Positions 14,196 through 24,638 are shown, counted from the stretch's first letter. The stretch is DNA of 64,000 bases from Vreelandella jeotgali Hwa (GCF_000334215.1 NZ_AMQY01000014.1:1-64000); one strand, 5' to 3'. Made by a program: numbers and translations. Notes: a model not told the origin generated them from the letters alone.

Positions 14196-15709
14196 GGCGC
14201 ATCTCCTGTTGCCGGCAGCAGCGTCTCGATCAGCGCCTCGGGGTTGGCCAGCTGTTCTGCCGTGGCGTGGGTATAGTCGCTCACCGGGCCGGCAAATAGC
14301 ATCAGCAGGATCGGCGCCGCGGCGACCAGCCAGATGACCCCGACCCACTGCGGGCGGGGCAGCGGATCACCTCCGGGCGTACCGCGATGGCTGGCCCAGA
14401 ACATGGTAGAGCCGGCGCGGGAGAGTGCCACCAGCGCCGCCAGACCCGAGAGCAAGAGCAGCGGCCATAGCCACAGCCGCTGGCTGCCTTCGGCAGCGTT
14501 AAGCAGCAACGCCTTGCCCAGCGCGCCGGACAGCGGCGGCAGCCCGGCAACGGCAATGGCCCCGATAAAGAACAGCAGCGCCAGACCGCCGCCTTCGGCC
14601 ATCGGCCGGCCCTTGGCCAGCCGGGTGCCGGCCTTGCCTCGCTGGGTACCGATCATCGCGGCCAGCAGGAAGAGCCCGCCGGTGACCAGGGTGGTGTGAA
14701 TCAGATAGTAAAGCAGCGCCGAGACGGCCTCGGGAGAGCGCATGCCGATACCCGCCAGCAGCGTGCCCACCGATACCAGAATCAGATAGGCCACCAGCAG
14801 GCGCAGGTCGCGCGCGGCCAGCACCCCCATGCTGGCCATTACCAGGGTCGCCAGTGCCAGCCACCAGACCCAGGGCTGTTCCAGCGCCGCCAGGGCGCCG
14901 GCATGGTCGCTGAACATCAGCATGTACACGCGGAGAATGGCGTAGATGCCCACCTTGGTCATGATCGCAAACAGCGCGGCAACGGGGGCCGGCGCATAGC
15001 CATAAGTTCGCGGCAGCCAGAAGTACAGCGGCAGCATGGCCGCTTTCAGGCCGAAAACCACCAGCAGGAGCAGCGCGCCGGCCGTCACCAGCCCTTCGCG
15101 CTCGGCGGGAAGTTGCGCAATGCGTTCGGCCATGTCGGCCATATTGAGCGTGCCGGTGGCGCCGTAGAGCACGCCGGCCGCAATCAGAAACAGCGATGAC
15201 CCGGCGATGTTGAGCACCACGTAGTGCACGCTGGCCTGGATTTTCGCCTTGCCCCCGCCGTGGAGCAGCAGCGCGTAGGAGGCCAGCAGCAGGACTTCGA
15301 AAAAGACGAAGAGGTTGAACAGATCCCCGGTCAGAAAGGCGCCGTTAAGCCCCATCAGCTGCCACTGAAACAGGCCGTGAAAGTTGCTGCCCTTTTCATC
15401 GTCGCCGCCGCAGGCATAAACCACCGAGCCTACGGCGAGGATCGCGGTGACCAGCAGCATCAACGCCGACAGGCGGTCCAGCACCAGCACGATGCCGAAC
15501 GGCGGCTGCCAGCTGCCCAGCGCGTAATAGGTCACGTCGCCGCTCGAGGCCTGCATCACCAGCGCCGCCGAGATGGGCAACAGCAGCACGGTCGTCACCA
15601 CGCTGATCAGACGCTTGGTCTGGCTGAGACGCCCCAGACGCCGATAAAGCAGCACAATGCCGGCCACCAGCGGGAGCACCACCGGCAGGATAATCAGGTG
15701 CTGAGTCAT
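14192..15709 (-). CDS. mnhD: Mrp/Mnh antiporter subunit D (NuoN/NuoM-like)
   Basis: This 505-residue proton-channel-like subunit is homologous to the complex I subunits NuoM/NuoN. It has about fourteen membrane helices and the conserved FFEVLLLASYALL (helix 5 Glu) and KAAMLPLYFWLPRTY (helix 7 Lys) segments. It overlaps mnhC (start) and mnhE (stop) by four bases each. Confidence 0.95.
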   Translation of the reverse strand: MTQHLIILPVVLPLVAGIVLLYRRLGRLSQTKRLISVVTTVLLLPISAALVMQASSGDVTYYALGSWQPPFGIVLVLDRLSALMLLVTAILAVGSVVYACGGDDEKGSNFHGLFQWQLMGLNGAFLTGDLFNLFVFFEVLLLASYALLLHGGGKAKIQASVHYVVLNIAGSSLFLIAAGVLYGATGTLNMADMAERIAQLPAEREGLVTAGALLLLVVFGLKAAMLPLYFWLPRTYGYAPAPVAALFAIMTKVGIYAILRVYMLMFSDHAGALAALEQPWVWWLALATLVMASMGVLAARDLRLLVAYLILVSVGTLLAGIGMRSPEAVSALLYYLIHTTLVTGGLFLLAAMIGTQRGKAGTRLAKGRPMAEGGGLALLFFIGAIAVAGLPPLSGALGKALLLNAAEGSQRLWLWPLLLLSGLAALVALSRAGSTMFWASHRGTPGGDPLPRPQWVGVIWLVAAAPILLMLFAGPVSDYTHATAEQLANPEALIETLLPATGDAP

Positions 15710-16038
15710 TCGTGGTCATCCTTTTTGCCGTCTACGTGGTCGTTGCCCATTTCGCTGCGTGCACGCATGGCCAGAATTACCACAAACGCCGTCATGGCGA
15801 AGCCGATCACGATGGCCGTCAGCACCAGCGCCTGCGGCAGCGGGTCGGCGTAATCCCCGGTTCCGTTGACAATGGCCGCGCCGTGAGTGGTCAGGTTGCC
15901 CATGGAAAACAGAAAGAGGTTGACCGCATAGGACAGTAGCGTCAGCCCCACCACCACGGGAAAGGTCCGCCCGCGCAGGGTCAGATAGAGGCCGCAGGCC
16001 GTCAGGGTGCCGGTACTGATGGCGTAAAGCGCTTCCAT
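15706..16038 (-). CDS. mnhC: Mrp/Mnh antiporter subunit C (NuoK-like)
   Basis: A 110-residue, three-helix subunit homologous to NuoK, with the LTAIVIGFAMTAFVV segment in helix 3. It begins in a TAATG overlap with the end of mnhA and overlaps mnhD by four bases. Confidence 0.94.
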   Translation of the reverse strand: MEALYAISTGTLTACGLYLTLRGRTFPVVVGLTLLSYAVNLFLFSMGNLTTHGAAIVNGTGDYADPLPQALVLTAIVIGFAMTAFVVILAMRARSEMGNDHVDGKKDDHE

Positions 16039-18878
16039 TAACCATTCTCCTTGTTGGCGGCAGACGCGGCCTTGCCACGATTGTTATCCCGCGATTCGAT
16101 CACCGGGCGGTGGGGAGTTGTCACCTTGCCCAGGTTGGCCAGAATCATCAGCGTGGCGCCGACCACGGCAAGATACACGCCCAGGTCAAAGAGCAGGGCG
16201 GTGGCCAGCTCCAGCTCGCCGATCAGCGGCAGCGAAAAATGCCCGAACGCCGAGGTTAAAAACGGTTGGCCAAACAGCCAGCTGCCTACGCCGGTCAGCG
16301 TAGCGGTAGCCACACCGGCCACAGCCACCGGCTGAAAGGGGAAGTCCAGACGCTGCTGGGCCCAGTCCACGCCGCGCGCCATATACAGCAGAATCAACGC
16401 CACGGCGGTAATCAGCCCGGCGATAAAGCCGCCGCCCGGCTGGTTGTGGCCGCGTAAAAAGATGAAGACCGAAACCAGCAGGGCCAGCGGCAGCAGCGCC
16501 ATGGAAATCGACGTGAGGATGGCCGGGTAGCGATCCGGCGACCAGACGCGCCCCTCCGCATCGCTGTGGGGCATGAACAGGCGCAGCCGGTTGAGCAGCT
16601 TGAAAATCGCCAGCCCGGCCAGCGCCAGCACGGTAATTTCCCCCAGCGTATCAAAGCCGCGAAAGTCCACGAGGATGACGTTGACCACGTTGTGGCCGCC
16701 GCCACCGGGCACGCTGTGGTTGATAAAGAAATCCGAAATGGAGACGCCGCCCCGGGTCATCACCGCATAGTTGAGGCTGGCAATCACCAGCCCCAGAGCG
16801 CTGGACAGCAGAATATCGCGGACGTTGCGCATGGGGCCCGATTCGCGCGGGGTACGCTGGGGCAGAAAGAACAGCGCCAGCATCAACAGGATCATGGTCA
16901 CGACTTCCACCGATAGTTGGGTCAGCGCCAGGTCCGGCGCCGAGAAGCGCGCAAACGTCAGCGCCACAAACAGGCCCACGATGGACAGCATCAGCAGCGA
17001 TACCAGGCGAAAGCGATGAATCGCGGCGGTGGCGATGCCGCCAAAAATCAGCATGGCCGTGCCGAACAGCGCTACGCCATCGATCGGCTGGTTGCCCGCT
17101 TCTCCGGTCAGCGGGGCGATTTTCGCCAGCCCCATCACGCCGGCGACGACCGCCGCCATGAGCAGACACGCCATATAGCGCTGGAGCGAGTTGCCTTCAA
17201 ACCAGGTCAGGCTGCGCTCCGACGCCTTGATGCAGGACTGCACGCCGCGTTCAAACACAAAGCGGGCGTCGAGCCCCTTGAACTGGGTAACGAAGCGACG
17301 CATGTCGGCATGGCGCCAGTACATCAGGCCGCCGCCGGCGAGCGCCACGGCGCTCATCGCCAGCGGCACGTTGAAGCCGTGCCAGATAGCCAGGTGGAAA
17401 TCCGGCGATGCGCCGCCCAGTGCCGCCTGAGTGGCCAGATCCACCAGGCCACCGGCCAACAATGCCGGAAACAGGCCCACCAGTACGCAGAGAGTAACCA
17501 GCAGCTCGACCGGCGCGCGCATCAGCCGCGGCGGCTCATGGGGGTGTCGTGGCGGCATTCTGCGCGGCGGCTTGAAAAACACCGCGTGGGCCAGGCGCAG
17601 CGAATAGGCGACCGAGAGCACGCCACCCAACGCGGCCAGCACCGGCATCGTCCAGCTCAGGCCGGCGAGAATCGGCGTGTTGAGCGTCTCGGCAAACAGC
17701 ATTTCCTTGGATAAAAAGCCGTTGAGCAGCGGCACACCCGCCATGGCCGCCGCAGCCACCGAGGTGAGTACGGCCATGACCGGCATGCCCTTGCGTAAGC
17801 CGCCCAGATACTTGAGCTCGCGGGTCCCGGTTTCGTGATCGATAATGCCGGCGCTCATGAACAGCGCCGCCTTGAAGGTGGCGTGGTTGAGGATATGAAA
17901 CAGTGCGCCAACGATGGCCATGGGGCTGCCGATCCCCAGCAGCACGGTGACAAGCCCCAGATGGCTGACGGTGGAAAACGCCAGAATGCCCTTGAGATCG
18001 GTCTTGAACAGCGCAAACCAGGCGCCGTAGAGCAGCGTGACGGTACCGGTCAGTGCCACCAGCACGGTCCACAGCGGGGTGCCGCCGAGCGCCGGATGCA
18101 GCCGCGCCATGAGGAAGATACCCGCCTTGACCATGGTCGCCGAATGCAGGTAAGCCGACACCGGCGTGGGCGCAGCCATGGCGTGGGGGAGCCAGAACTG
18201 GAACGGAAACTGCGCCGACTTGGTAAAGGCGCCGAGCAACACCAGCACCAGCATCGCCGGATAGCGTGGGTCGGCGGCGATGGCTTCGCCGCTGGACAGC
18301 ACCACGTCCATGTCAAAACTGCCGGCGATTTGTCCCAGCAGCAGCACCCCGGCCAGCAGCGCAAGCCCGCCGGCCCCGGTGACGGTCAGCGCCATGCGCG
18401 CGCCCTTGCGCGCCGCACTCTGGGTGGTCCAGAAGCCGATCAGCAAAAACGACGCCAGGCTGGTGAGCTCCCAGTAGAGCCATAGCAGAATCAGGTTGTC
18501 GGCCATGGCGATGCCCACCATGGACGCCATGAACAGCACCATGAAGGCATAAAAACGCCCCACCGGCTCGCTTTGGTCAAGATAAAAATGCGCGTACAGC
18601 AGGATCAGCAGCCCGATCCCCAGAATCAGCAGATTGAACAACAGCGTCAGGCCGTCCAGGCGCAGCGCCAGATCCAGCCCCAGCTGCGGCAGCCAGCTGG
18701 CGCTGAAGCGCAGCGCCTGACCGTCGGCCAGCGCGGGTATCTGCGCCAGCGTCAGCGCCAGCGCGATACCCGGCAGCAGGGCCGTGGCAAGGGTGCAGGC
18801 AGCGCGTCCGTGTCGAACGCTCAGCAAAGGCGCCAACACGCCGAAAAGTGGCAGTAGGGCTATCCACAGCAGTATCAT
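16038..18878 (-). CDS. mnhA: Mrp/Mnh antiporter subunit A with fused subunit B
   Basis: The 946-residue first gene product of the antiporter operon is NuoL-like through about residue 600. It includes [13 protein letters not shown] (helix 5 Glu), the [17 protein letters not shown] helix 7 Lys segment and HSATMVKAG. The MrpA C-terminal helices follow. The last 150-180 residues carry the MrpB domain ([15 protein letters not shown]). This A-B fusion with six genes (A'CDEFG) is the published group 2 Mrp layout, known from rhizobial Pha. The complex exchanges cytoplasmic Na+ (or K+) for H+, in keeping with a halophile. The ATG at 18878 begins the hydrophobic helix 1 but has no strong ribosome site. 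Confidence 0.93.
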   Translation of the reverse strand: MILLWIALLPLFGVLAPLLSVRHGRAACTLATALLPGIALALTLAQIPALADGQALRFSASWLPQLGLDLALRLDGLTLLFNLLILGIGLLILLYAHFYLDQSEPVGRFYAFMVLFMASMVGIAMADNLILLWLYWELTSLASFLLIGFWTTQSAARKGARMALTVTGAGGLALLAGVLLLGQIAGSFDMDVVLSSGEAIAADPRYPAMLVLVLLGAFTKSAQFPFQFWLPHAMAAPTPVSAYLHSATMVKAGIFLMARLHPALGGTPLWTVLVALTGTVTLLYGAWFALFKTDLKGILAFSTVSHLGLVTVLLGIGSPMAIVGALFHILNHATFKAALFMSAGIIDHETGTRELKYLGGLRKGMPVMAVLTSVAAAAMAGVPLLNGFLSKEMLFAETLNTPILAGLSWTMPVLAALGGVLSVAYSLRLAHAVFFKPPRRMPPRHPHEPPRLMRAPVELLVTLCVLVGLFPALLAGGLVDLATQAALGGASPDFHLAIWHGFNVPLAMSAVALAGGGLMYWRHADMRRFVTQFKGLDARFVFERGVQSCIKASERSLTWFEGNSLQRYMACLLMAAVVAGVMGLAKIAPLTGEAGNQPIDGVALFGTAMLIFGGIATAAIHRFRLVSLLMLSIVGLFVALTFARFSAPDLALTQLSVEVVTMILLMLALFFLPQRTPRESGPMRNVRDILLSSALGLVIASLNYAVMTRGGVSISDFFINHSVPGGGGHNVVNVILVDFRGFDTLGEITVLALAGLAIFKLLNRLRLFMPHSDAEGRVWSPDRYPAILTSISMALLPLALLVSVFIFLRGHNQPGGGFIAGLITAVALILLYMARGVDWAQQRLDFPFQPVAVAGVATATLTGVGSWLFGQPFLTSAFGHFSLPLIGELELATALLFDLGVYLAVVGATLMILANLGKVTTPHRPVIESRDNNRGKAASAANKENG

Positions 18879-19143
18879 TGGCGTTAATCCAGCAGTTGAT
18901 CGGGTTCCGGATGACCGCTGAAACCTGGGTTCAGGCAATCCGAGCGCAGGAAACCGGGGCGGCCACGTATCCTGAACCGAAAAGGATCGGGCGGCGCGTT
19001 ATTGCGCAAACCGTCAAGGCTACCAGCTGCGCCGCTATTGTGAAGTTTAATTGTCACCCTAGCAGGGGTTTGGCAATGCTGCCGCATTTTATCGGCTGCG
19101 GGCCGGCCGTTGCGTGTTGTCGTCCCATCTCGCGGCACAATGA
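18879..19143. other. Gene-free region upstream of mnhA and the leu leader
   Basis: No convincing gene is present. It should hold the mnh promoter (minus strand). A short palindrome CCCT-AGC-AGGG lies near 19048-19057, and an 11-bp sequence GGCAATGCTGC at 19072-19082 recurs at 19252-19262 downstream. I could not assign a confident sigma-70 promoter for mnhA. Confidence 0.4.
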
Positions 19144-19178
19144 TTGACAAACGCCTGCATGGCTGATTGGCTATAGGT

Positions 19179-19238
19179 ATGTTGACTCCCATGACGCTTC
19201 CTGTACGAGATCTACGACTACTACTCGCCCGCCTCTGA
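19179..19238 (+). CDS. leuL: leu operon leader peptide (leucine-rich)
   Basis: A 19-codon frame, MLTPMTLPVRDLRLLLARL, lies upstream of leuA. Seven of 19 residues are Leu, and residues 12 and 14-16 are read by CTA CTA CTA CTC. CTA is normally the rarest Leu codon in high-GC genomes; leuA itself uses mainly CTG. This is the classic layout of a ribosome-sensing attenuation peptide for leucine. A second in-frame ATG at 19191 would give 15 residues, and neither start has a strong ribosome site. A TTGACA hexamer at 19144-19149 could be the -35 of the promoter; the matching -10 is poor. Confidence 0.72.
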   Translation: MLTPMTLPVRDLRLLLARL

Positions 19239-19512
19239 GCACTCAGGGTCGGGCAATGCTGCGGGCATCGTGTTCGCCGGCATCGTCGTTGGTTTTTTGA
19301 CAGGTTGTGAGGTTGTTATGGGATTCAGATGTTCAGATTCTTTCCGCTTATGCTGTCGCAGCGTCCGCTTGTCAGGTCGCATTGCCGGCACCGAGATAGT
19401 TGCCGGTACAGCGATGGTAGCCGTTTCAAGCTTCGCGCGGTTTTTCCGCGTCCGTTTTGCCGGCACCCCTTTTTTATGCGCCCCTTCATCCCCCGAGGTG
19501 AAGGGGCGTTTT
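19228..19512 (+). promoter_or_regulatory. leuA attenuator leader
   Basis: Directly over the end of the leader peptide a hairpin can form: CTGAG (19235-19239) pairs with CTCAG (19242-19246), extended by GCCC (19227-19230) with GGGC (19251-19254). About 230 nt later comes an intrinsic terminator at 19479-19512, still 74 nt before leuA. Leader peptide, early hairpin and terminator in this order suggest transcription attenuation controlled by leucyl-tRNA supply. I did not identify the antiterminator pairing, so the mechanism is inferred. Confidence 0.55.
19479..19512 (+). terminator. Attenuator terminator before leuA
   Basis: The ten-base stem CGCCCCTTCA / TGAAGGGGCG (19479-19488 with 19499-19508) is followed by TTTT. 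It stands between the leader peptide and leuA on the same strand, where a constitutive terminator would make no sense, so it probably acts conditionally. Confidence 0.75.
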
Positions 19513-19585
19513 ACGTGGGTATTCCGGTGTCCCGGCCATCCGTTTTCCCCTTCACCGCGTTTCTTCACCGTTCAGGAGAGTTGCC

Positions 19586-21292
19586 ATGATGTTGTCTGAT
19601 CCCGCGCAAAAATATCGTCCCTTCACCGCCGTGGACCTACCCGATCGCCAGTGGCCGTCGCAGCGTATCGACACCCCGCCGATCTGGGCCAGCGTCGATC
19701 TGCGCGACGGCAACCAGGCGCTGATTGATCCCATGGACCAGGAGCGCAAGCAGCGTTTTTTCGACATGCTGGTCAATATCGGCTTCAAGCAGATCGAGGT
19801 GGGCTTTCCGTCGGCCTCGCAGACCGACTTTGATTTCGTGCGCGGCCTGATCGAGCAGGACAAGGTCCCCGACGATGTATCCATTCAGGTACTCACCCAG
19901 GCGCGCCCGCACCTGATCGAGCGTAGCTTCGAGGCGCTCAAGGGCGCGAAAAACGCCATCGTCCACGTCTATAACGCCACCGATCCGGTATTCCGCCGGG
20001 TGGTCTTCAACGTCGACCAGCAGGACTGCATCAATATCGCCCGGGAAGCCACCCGGCAGATCCGCGACGCCATGAACGCCGCGCCGGAAACGAACTGGAC
20101 CTTCCAATACTCGCCGGAGCTGTTTTCCACCACCGAGATGGATTTTGCCGTCGAGATTGTCAACGCGGTCACCGAGGTTTACCAGCCCACAACGCAGCAC
20201 CGCATGACCGTCAACCTGCCGGCCACGCTGGAATGCGCCACGCCGAACAACTACGCCGACCAGATCGAATGGTTCTGCCGCGAAGTCAACCACCGCGAGG
20301 CGATGGTGATCAGCCTGCACCCGCACAACGATCGCGGCACGGCCGTGGCTGCCGCCGAGCTGGGGCTGATGGCCGGCGCCGACCGCGTGGAGGGCACGCT
20401 GTTCGGCAACGGCGAGCGTACCGGCAACGTCGATCTGGTTACCATGGCCATGAACCTCTATACCCAGGGTGTTCATCCGGCGCTGGATTTCTCCAACATC
20501 ACCCCGATCATGCGCGAGGTGGAGCACTGCAACCAGCTCCCGGTCCACCCGCGCCATCCCTACGTCGGCGATCTGGTGTTCACGGCTTTCTCCGGTTCGC
20601 ACCAGGACGCGATCAAGAAGGGCATGAACGAGCACCGCGAACATCCCGACGCGCCCTGGGCCGTGCCGTATCTGCCCATCGATCCGCTGGACGTGGGCCG
20701 CAGCTACGAGGCGGTAATCCGCGTTAACAGCCAGTCGGGCAAGGGCGGTGTTTCCTACCTGCTGGAGGAAGAACACGGTGTAGTGCTGCCGCGCCGGCTG
20801 TCGATGGAGTTCAGCCAGGTGGTGCAGGAAGTCGCCGAGCGCACCGGGCGTGAGATCACCTCGCAGATGATCTACCAGGCGTTCAGCGACGAGTATCTGG
20901 AACGCACGGCGCCCTTTGTACTCGCCAGCCATCGCCTGTCTTCGGAGCCGGATAGCCCCCGGGTGAACCTGGAGGCCACGGTCGATCTGAACGGCGAGCG
21001 CAAAATGCTCAAGGGCGAGGGTAACGGCCCGCTGGCGGCCTTTGTGCAGGCGCTTTCAAGCGCCGGCCACGACGTGGAAATCATCGACTACCACGAGCAC
21101 TCGCGCGGGCAGGGCGCTGATGCCGAAGCGGTCGCCTATGTTCAGGTGCGCGTGGGCGACAGCGCCGTATTTGGCGTGGGCATTGACGAGAGCATCACCA
21201 GCGCCTCCATGAAAGGCGTGCTCAGCGCCATCAACCGCGAGCATTCCACTCGGGCGCCGGCGGCCAATGTCACCTCGGCAACGCTTGCCTGA
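19586..21292 (+). CDS. leuA: 2-isopropylmalate synthase (LeuA type 2)
   Basis: LeuA condenses 2-oxoisovalerate with acetyl-CoA, the first committed step of leucine synthesis. The 568-residue protein is of the longer yeast-like type (about 560 residues). It has [13 protein letters not shown] at the N-terminal active site, the metal-binding HPHNDRGTA near residue 248, [11 protein letters not shown], and a C-terminal regulatory LeuA domain (about 430-555) that normally binds leucine. The ribosome site AGGAGAG precedes the ATG (19586), with a second ATG in tandem. Control by leucine is suggested both by the leader upstream and by the C-terminal domain. Confidence 0.96.
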   Translation: MMLSDPAQKYRPFTAVDLPDRQWPSQRIDTPPIWASVDLRDGNQALIDPMDQERKQRFFDMLVNIGFKQIEVGFPSASQTDFDFVRGLIEQDKVPDDVSIQVLTQARPHLIERSFEALKGAKNAIVHVYNATDPVFRRVVFNVDQQDCINIAREATRQIRDAMNAAPETNWTFQYSPELFSTTEMDFAVEIVNAVTEVYQPTTQHRMTVNLPATLECATPNNYADQIEWFCREVNHREAMVISLHPHNDRGTAVAAAELGLMAGADRVEGTLFGNGERTGNVDLVTMAMNLYTQGVHPALDFSNITPIMREVEHCNQLPVHPRHPYVGDLVFTAFSGSHQDAIKKGMNEHREHPDAPWAVPYLPIDPLDVGRSYEAVIRVNSQSGKGGVSYLLEEEHGVVLPRRLSMEFSQVVQEVAERTGREITSQMIYQAFSDEYLERTAPFVLASHRLSSEPDSPRVNLEATVDLNGERKMLKGEGNGPLAAFVQALSSAGHDVEIIDYHEHSRGQGADAEAVAYVQVRVGDSAVFGVGIDESITSASMKGVLSAINREHSTRAPAANVTSATLA

Positions 21293-21320
21293 CGCTTCTT
21301 TCTTCCTCCTGTTTCACATG

Positions 21321-21345
21321 ACCGGCGCCTGCGAGCGCCGGTTTT
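21321..21345 (+). terminator. Intrinsic terminator of leuA
   Basis: The stem ACCGGCGC / GCGCCGGT with loop CTGCGA is followed by TTTT, 28 bp after the leuA stop. Confidence 0.88.
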
Positions 21346-21406
21346 GTATGTTGCGGAGACAGAAAACGCGAAGAAAAAGCGCGTAGGCGGGGAAGAGCTA
21401 AACCTC

Positions 21407-22411
21407 TTACAGCGGCGTTTTGCTCGGCGCGCCGGGGATCTCGCGGACGAGCCTGGGCATTAAAAAGCCCGGCAGGCGCTCGCGCAGTTTGTCCACCAGC
21501 TCGCGGGCCTCGTCGTCGCTGACGTCAAAGTGCGCCGCCCCCGCCACCGGGTCGAGCACGTGCAGGTAGTAGGGCAGAATGCGCGCCTCGAAAAGCCGCT
21601 CGGAAAGCGCTTCAAGCGCCGCTACGCTGTCGTTCACCCCGCGCAATATGACGCTCTGGTTCAAAATCGTCACGCCCGCTTTTTGCAGCCGCGCGCAGGC
21701 GTTGACGACCGCCGCGTCGATTTCGTTGGCGTGGTTGATATGCAACACCATCACCGTTTGCAGCCGGGTGGCGGAAAGCCAGGCGAGCAGGGCGTCGTCG
21801 ACGCGGTCGGGGATGACTACCGGCAGCCGCGTGTGAATCCGCAGCCGCTTGATATGCGCGATGCCTTCAAGCTCGTCGACCAGCCAGGCCAGCTGTTTAT
21901 CATTGGCCGCCAGCGGGTCGCCGCCGGAGAAAATCGCCTCGCGGATGGAGTCGTCGTCGCGCAGATAGTCGAGCGCTTCCAGCCACTGGGCGCGGGAGGG
22001 CGCGTTGTCGGCGTAGGGGAAGTGGCGACGAAAGCAGTAGCGGCAGTTCACCGCGCAGGTGGGGCTGGCGATCAGCAGCACCCGGCCGTGGTATTTATGA
22101 ATCAGCCCCCGAGCCGGGCGCTGCTCGGCCTCTTCCAGCGGGTCGTCGATAAAGCCGGACACCGCGCGGGTTTCTTCGCTCAGCGGCAGCACCTGGCGCA
22201 GCAGCGGGTCGCTGGCGTCGGCCGGCGTGATGCGGGCTAAAAACGCCTCGGGCACGCAGGTCTCGAACAGCGCGTGGCCGCCTTTGGCGCCGGGCAGCAG
22301 GCTTTCGTCAAGCGCAAGGCGGCGGCACAGTTCCAGCGGGTCGCGCACCGCCCGGGAGAGCTGGCGCTTCCAGCCGGCGCTGTCTTTGACGATCAAGGTG
22401 GTGTCCTGCAA
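21407..22411 (-). CDS. epmB: EF-P beta-lysylation protein EpmB
   Basis: EpmB is a radical-SAM lysine 2,3-aminomutase that makes (R)-beta-lysine for attachment to EF-P. The 334-residue protein has the radical-SAM cluster motif [15 protein letters not shown] and the following SGGDPL loop. The start is a TTG (22411), supported by an ideal AAGGAGGG five to six bases upstream and by the family N-terminus; no suitable ATG exists there. It is divergent from efp, with 72 bp between the start codons, as in E. coli. Confidence 0.95.
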   Translation of the reverse strand: MQDTTLIVKDSAGWKRQLSRAVRDPLELCRRLALDESLLPGAKGGHALFETCVPEAFLARITPADASDPLLRQVLPLSEETRAVSGFIDDPLEEAEQRPARGLIHKYHGRVLLIASPTCAVNCRYCFRRHFPYADNAPSRAQWLEALDYLRDDDSIREAIFSGGDPLAANDKQLAWLVDELEGIAHIKRLRIHTRLPVVIPDRVDDALLAWLSATRLQTVMVLHINHANEIDAAVVNACARLQKAGVTILNQSVILRGVNDSVAALEALSERLFEARILPYYLHVLDPVAGAAHFDVSDDEARELVDKLRERLPGFLMPRLVREIPGAPSKTPL

Positions 22412-22483
22412 AAAGCCCTCCTTCGGGTTAGAATGCGCGCTGACGCTTTCGACTCACTTTTTGACAACGCAATGCGAGGCACT

Positions 22484-23050
22484 ATGGCCAATCATTCTAC
22501 CAACGAATTCAAGGGCGGGCTGAAGGTAATGCTCGACGGCGATCCGTGCTCCATCGTCTCCAACGAGCTGGTCAAGCCGGGCAAAGGGCAGGCCTTCAAC
22601 CGGGTGAAGCTGCGCAACCTGATGACCGGTCGTGTCTGGGAGCGCACTTTCAAGTCCGGCGATTCGCTGGAAGGCGCGGACGTCATGGAGCTGGAGATGG
22701 AGTATCTCTACACCGACGGCGACATGTGGTACTTCATGCAGACCGACGGCTCCTTCGAGCAGTACGCGGTCGAGAAGCGAGCGCTGGGCGACGATGAGAA
22801 GTGGCTCAAGGAGCAGGCGCCCTACACCGTGACGCTGTGGAACGACAATGCCATCCAGGTCACGCCGCCCAATTTCATCGAGCTGGAAGTTACCCAGACC
22901 GATCCGGGTCTCAAGGGCGATACCGCCCAGGGCGGCTCCAAGCCGGCCACGCTGTCGTCCGGCGCGGTAGTGAACGTCCCGCTGTTTATCAACGAAGGCG
23001 AAGTGCTCAAGGTCGATACCCGTACCGGGTCCTACGTCTCTCGCGCCTGA
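22484..23050 (+). CDS. efp: Elongation factor P
   Basis: EF-P rescues ribosomes stalled at proline stretches. The product is 188 residues, identical in length to E. coli EF-P, and begins [12 protein letters not shown]. The modified lysine is K34 in VKPGKGQAF. The start was chosen from this N-terminus and a GAGG site; a longer in-frame reading starts inside epmB and is rejected. A TAGAAT hexamer at 22429-22434 may be its -10 box. The stop overlaps the epmA start as TGATG. Confidence 0.97.
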   Translation: MANHSTNEFKGGLKVMLDGDPCSIVSNELVKPGKGQAFNRVKLRNLMTGRVWERTFKSGDSLEGADVMELEMEYLYTDGDMWYFMQTDGSFEQYAVEKRALGDDEKWLKEQAPYTVTLWNDNAIQVTPPNFIELEVTQTDPGLKGDTAQGGSKPATLSSGAVVNVPLFINEGEVLKVDTRTGSYVSRA

Positions 23051-24102
23051 TGCGTCCCCCTCATACCGAGTCGGCCTGGCAGCCCACAGCTGATATGGCC
23101 ACGCTACATGCCCGCGCTCGGCTGATGACCCGGGTGCGGGCCTTTTTTGCCGAGCGCAACGTGCTGGAAGTGGAAACCCCAGTGCTCGGCCAGGGCGGCA
23201 GCACCGATGTCCATCTGGCGTCGCTTTCGAGCCTGGCGCATACCGCTGCCGGGCGTCAGCGCCTGTGGCTGCGCACCTCCCCCGAGTTCCACATGAAGCG
23301 TCTGCTGGCAGCCGGCAGCGGGCCGATCTACCAGCTGGCCAAAAGCTTTCGCGACGGCGAGGTCGGGCGGCGGCACAATATCGAGTTCACCATGCTCGAA
23401 TGGTATCGGCCGGGTATGGGCCTGGCGGCGCTGATGGAGGAAACCGCCGCGCTGATTCGGAAGCTGCTGCCTGAATCCGTCCTGCCCGACGGGCAGACGC
23501 CGCTTCGCTGCTACGCCTACCGCGAGCTGTTTTACGATCAGCTCGAGATCGACCCGTTCAGCGTGCCGCTCGTGCGGCTGCGCCGTCTCGCCGAAGAGCG
23601 CGGCTCTATGCCCGAGGGCGCGCTGGATGATGAGCCCCGGGACACCTGCCTCGACCTGCTGATGAGCTTTGTGATTGAGCCGAACCTTGGCTGGGGAGAC
23701 GCCGAGCAGGGAAAAGCGCCGGGTGAGAAGTGCCAGGGCAAACTGGTAGCGGTGGTCGACTACCCGGCCAGCCAGGCGGCTCTTGCTCGCCGCCACGTAG
23801 ACGCCTACGGCGATGAAGTCGCTTCGCGCTTTGAGCTGTACTTCCAGGGTGTGGAGCTGGCCAACGGCTACGATGAGCTAACGGACGCCGCCGAACAGCA
23901 GGCGCGCTTTGAGGCCGACAACGCCGAGCGCCGCGAGTTGGGTTTTGACGAAGTCGACGTCGATATGCGGCTGGTCGCCGCGCTGGACCACGGCCTGCCC
24001 GAAGGCAGCGGCGTGGCGCTGGGGCTGGATCGCGTTATCCAGCTGGCGCTGGGTAAATATACCCTGGCCGAGGTGATGGCATTTGCCACGCCAGCCTGCT
24101 GA
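23050..24102 (+). CDS. epmA: EF-P--(R)-beta-lysine ligase EpmA
   Basis: EpmA (GenX/PoxA) is a class II lysyl-tRNA-synthetase paralogue that joins beta-lysine to K34 of EF-P. The 350-residue product has class II motifs 2 (FRDGEVGRRHNIEFTMLEW) and 3 (GSGVALGLDRVIQLALG) and lacks a tRNA-anticodon domain. The ATG overlaps the efp stop by one base, which implies translational coupling of substrate and modifier. In E. coli epmA is unlinked to efp, so this arrangement is tighter. The N-terminus carries about 15 extra residues relative to the E. coli protein. Confidence 0.95.
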   Translation: MRPPHTESAWQPTADMATLHARARLMTRVRAFFAERNVLEVETPVLGQGGSTDVHLASLSSLAHTAAGRQRLWLRTSPEFHMKRLLAAGSGPIYQLAKSFRDGEVGRRHNIEFTMLEWYRPGMGLAALMEETAALIRKLLPESVLPDGQTPLRCYAYRELFYDQLEIDPFSVPLVRLRRLAEERGSMPEGALDDEPRDTCLDLLMSFVIEPNLGWGDAEQGKAPGEKCQGKLVAVVDYPASQAALARRHVDAYGDEVASRFELYFQGVELANGYDELTDAAEQQARFEADNAERRELGFDEVDVDMRLVAALDHGLPEGSGVALGLDRVIQLALGKYTLAEVMAFATPAC

Positions 24103-24145
24103 GATGCTATGTGCTGTCAGCAAATAGCGTAGATATCGCATGATG

Positions 24146-24179
24146 AAAAACGTCGCGCACGTTATGGCTGCTGCGCGAC
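24146..24179 (-). terminator. Intrinsic terminator downstream of the 24196-24510 gene
   Basis: On the minus strand the eight-base stem GTCGCGCA / TGCGCGAC (24152-24159 with 24172-24179) is followed by a G and TTTTT (24146-24150). It lies 17 bp past the stop of the minus-strand gene. Confidence 0.75.
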
Positions 24180-24195
24180 AAGGCGTCGGCACTCG

Positions 24196-24510
24196 CTAAT
24201 CCCCATCATCGAAGGGCGTGTTGTCCATCATTTCAAAGGCGCGCTCGTCATCGGGCAGGCGCACCATGTCGCCCAGGCTTATTTTGCCCAGCTGCTTGAA
24301 GCGTTTGCCCCGGGTATCAATGATGGCAGCCACTTCGCCGATACTCACCGAATCCTTGTAGGCTTCCACTTTCACGCGCACATTGGCGCCCTGATAATGC
24401 CCGGACACAATACTGCCACGGTGCGGTTCGCTGTAGTTCTCGGGGTGTTGGGCATAGTACGCTGTAACGCTTTGCGCCCCCGGTGCGTCCCACTCGATAT
24501 GTTGATGCAT
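24196..24510 (-). CDS. Conserved-looking protein of unknown function, 104 aa
   Basis: I do not recognise this protein. It is hydrophilic and acidic at the C-terminus (MMDNTPFDDGD) and has no membrane segment or signal peptide. The middle (residues 35-65, GSIVSGHYQGANVRVKVEAY) looks like beta-strand-rich soluble protein. The ATG at 24510 has AAGGAG nine bases upstream, much better than the upstream alternative at 24537. It is convergent with epmA and has its own terminator. Codon use is like that of its neighbours. Confidence 0.75.
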   Translation of the reverse strand: MHQHIEWDAPGAQSVTAYYAQHPENYSEPHRGSIVSGHYQGANVRVKVEAYKDSVSIGEVAAIIDTRGKRFKQLGKISLGDMVRLPDDERAFEMMDNTPFDDGD

Positions 24511-24638
24511 GCGCTTTCTCCTTGCGGGGCTTGTCACTGCCCAAGGTTATCTGAATAGCGATCAGGGGGGGAAACGCGAGAGGCCGAGGGTAGGTAAACG
24601 GCAGAGCACGATATGAAACGCTACGACAGGAGGCCGGC

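Noticed and set aside
19072-19262. 11-bp repeat GGCAATGCTGC at 19072 and 19252 flanking the leu leader
   Set aside because: Only two copies, with no symmetry and no known regulator. It is probably chance.
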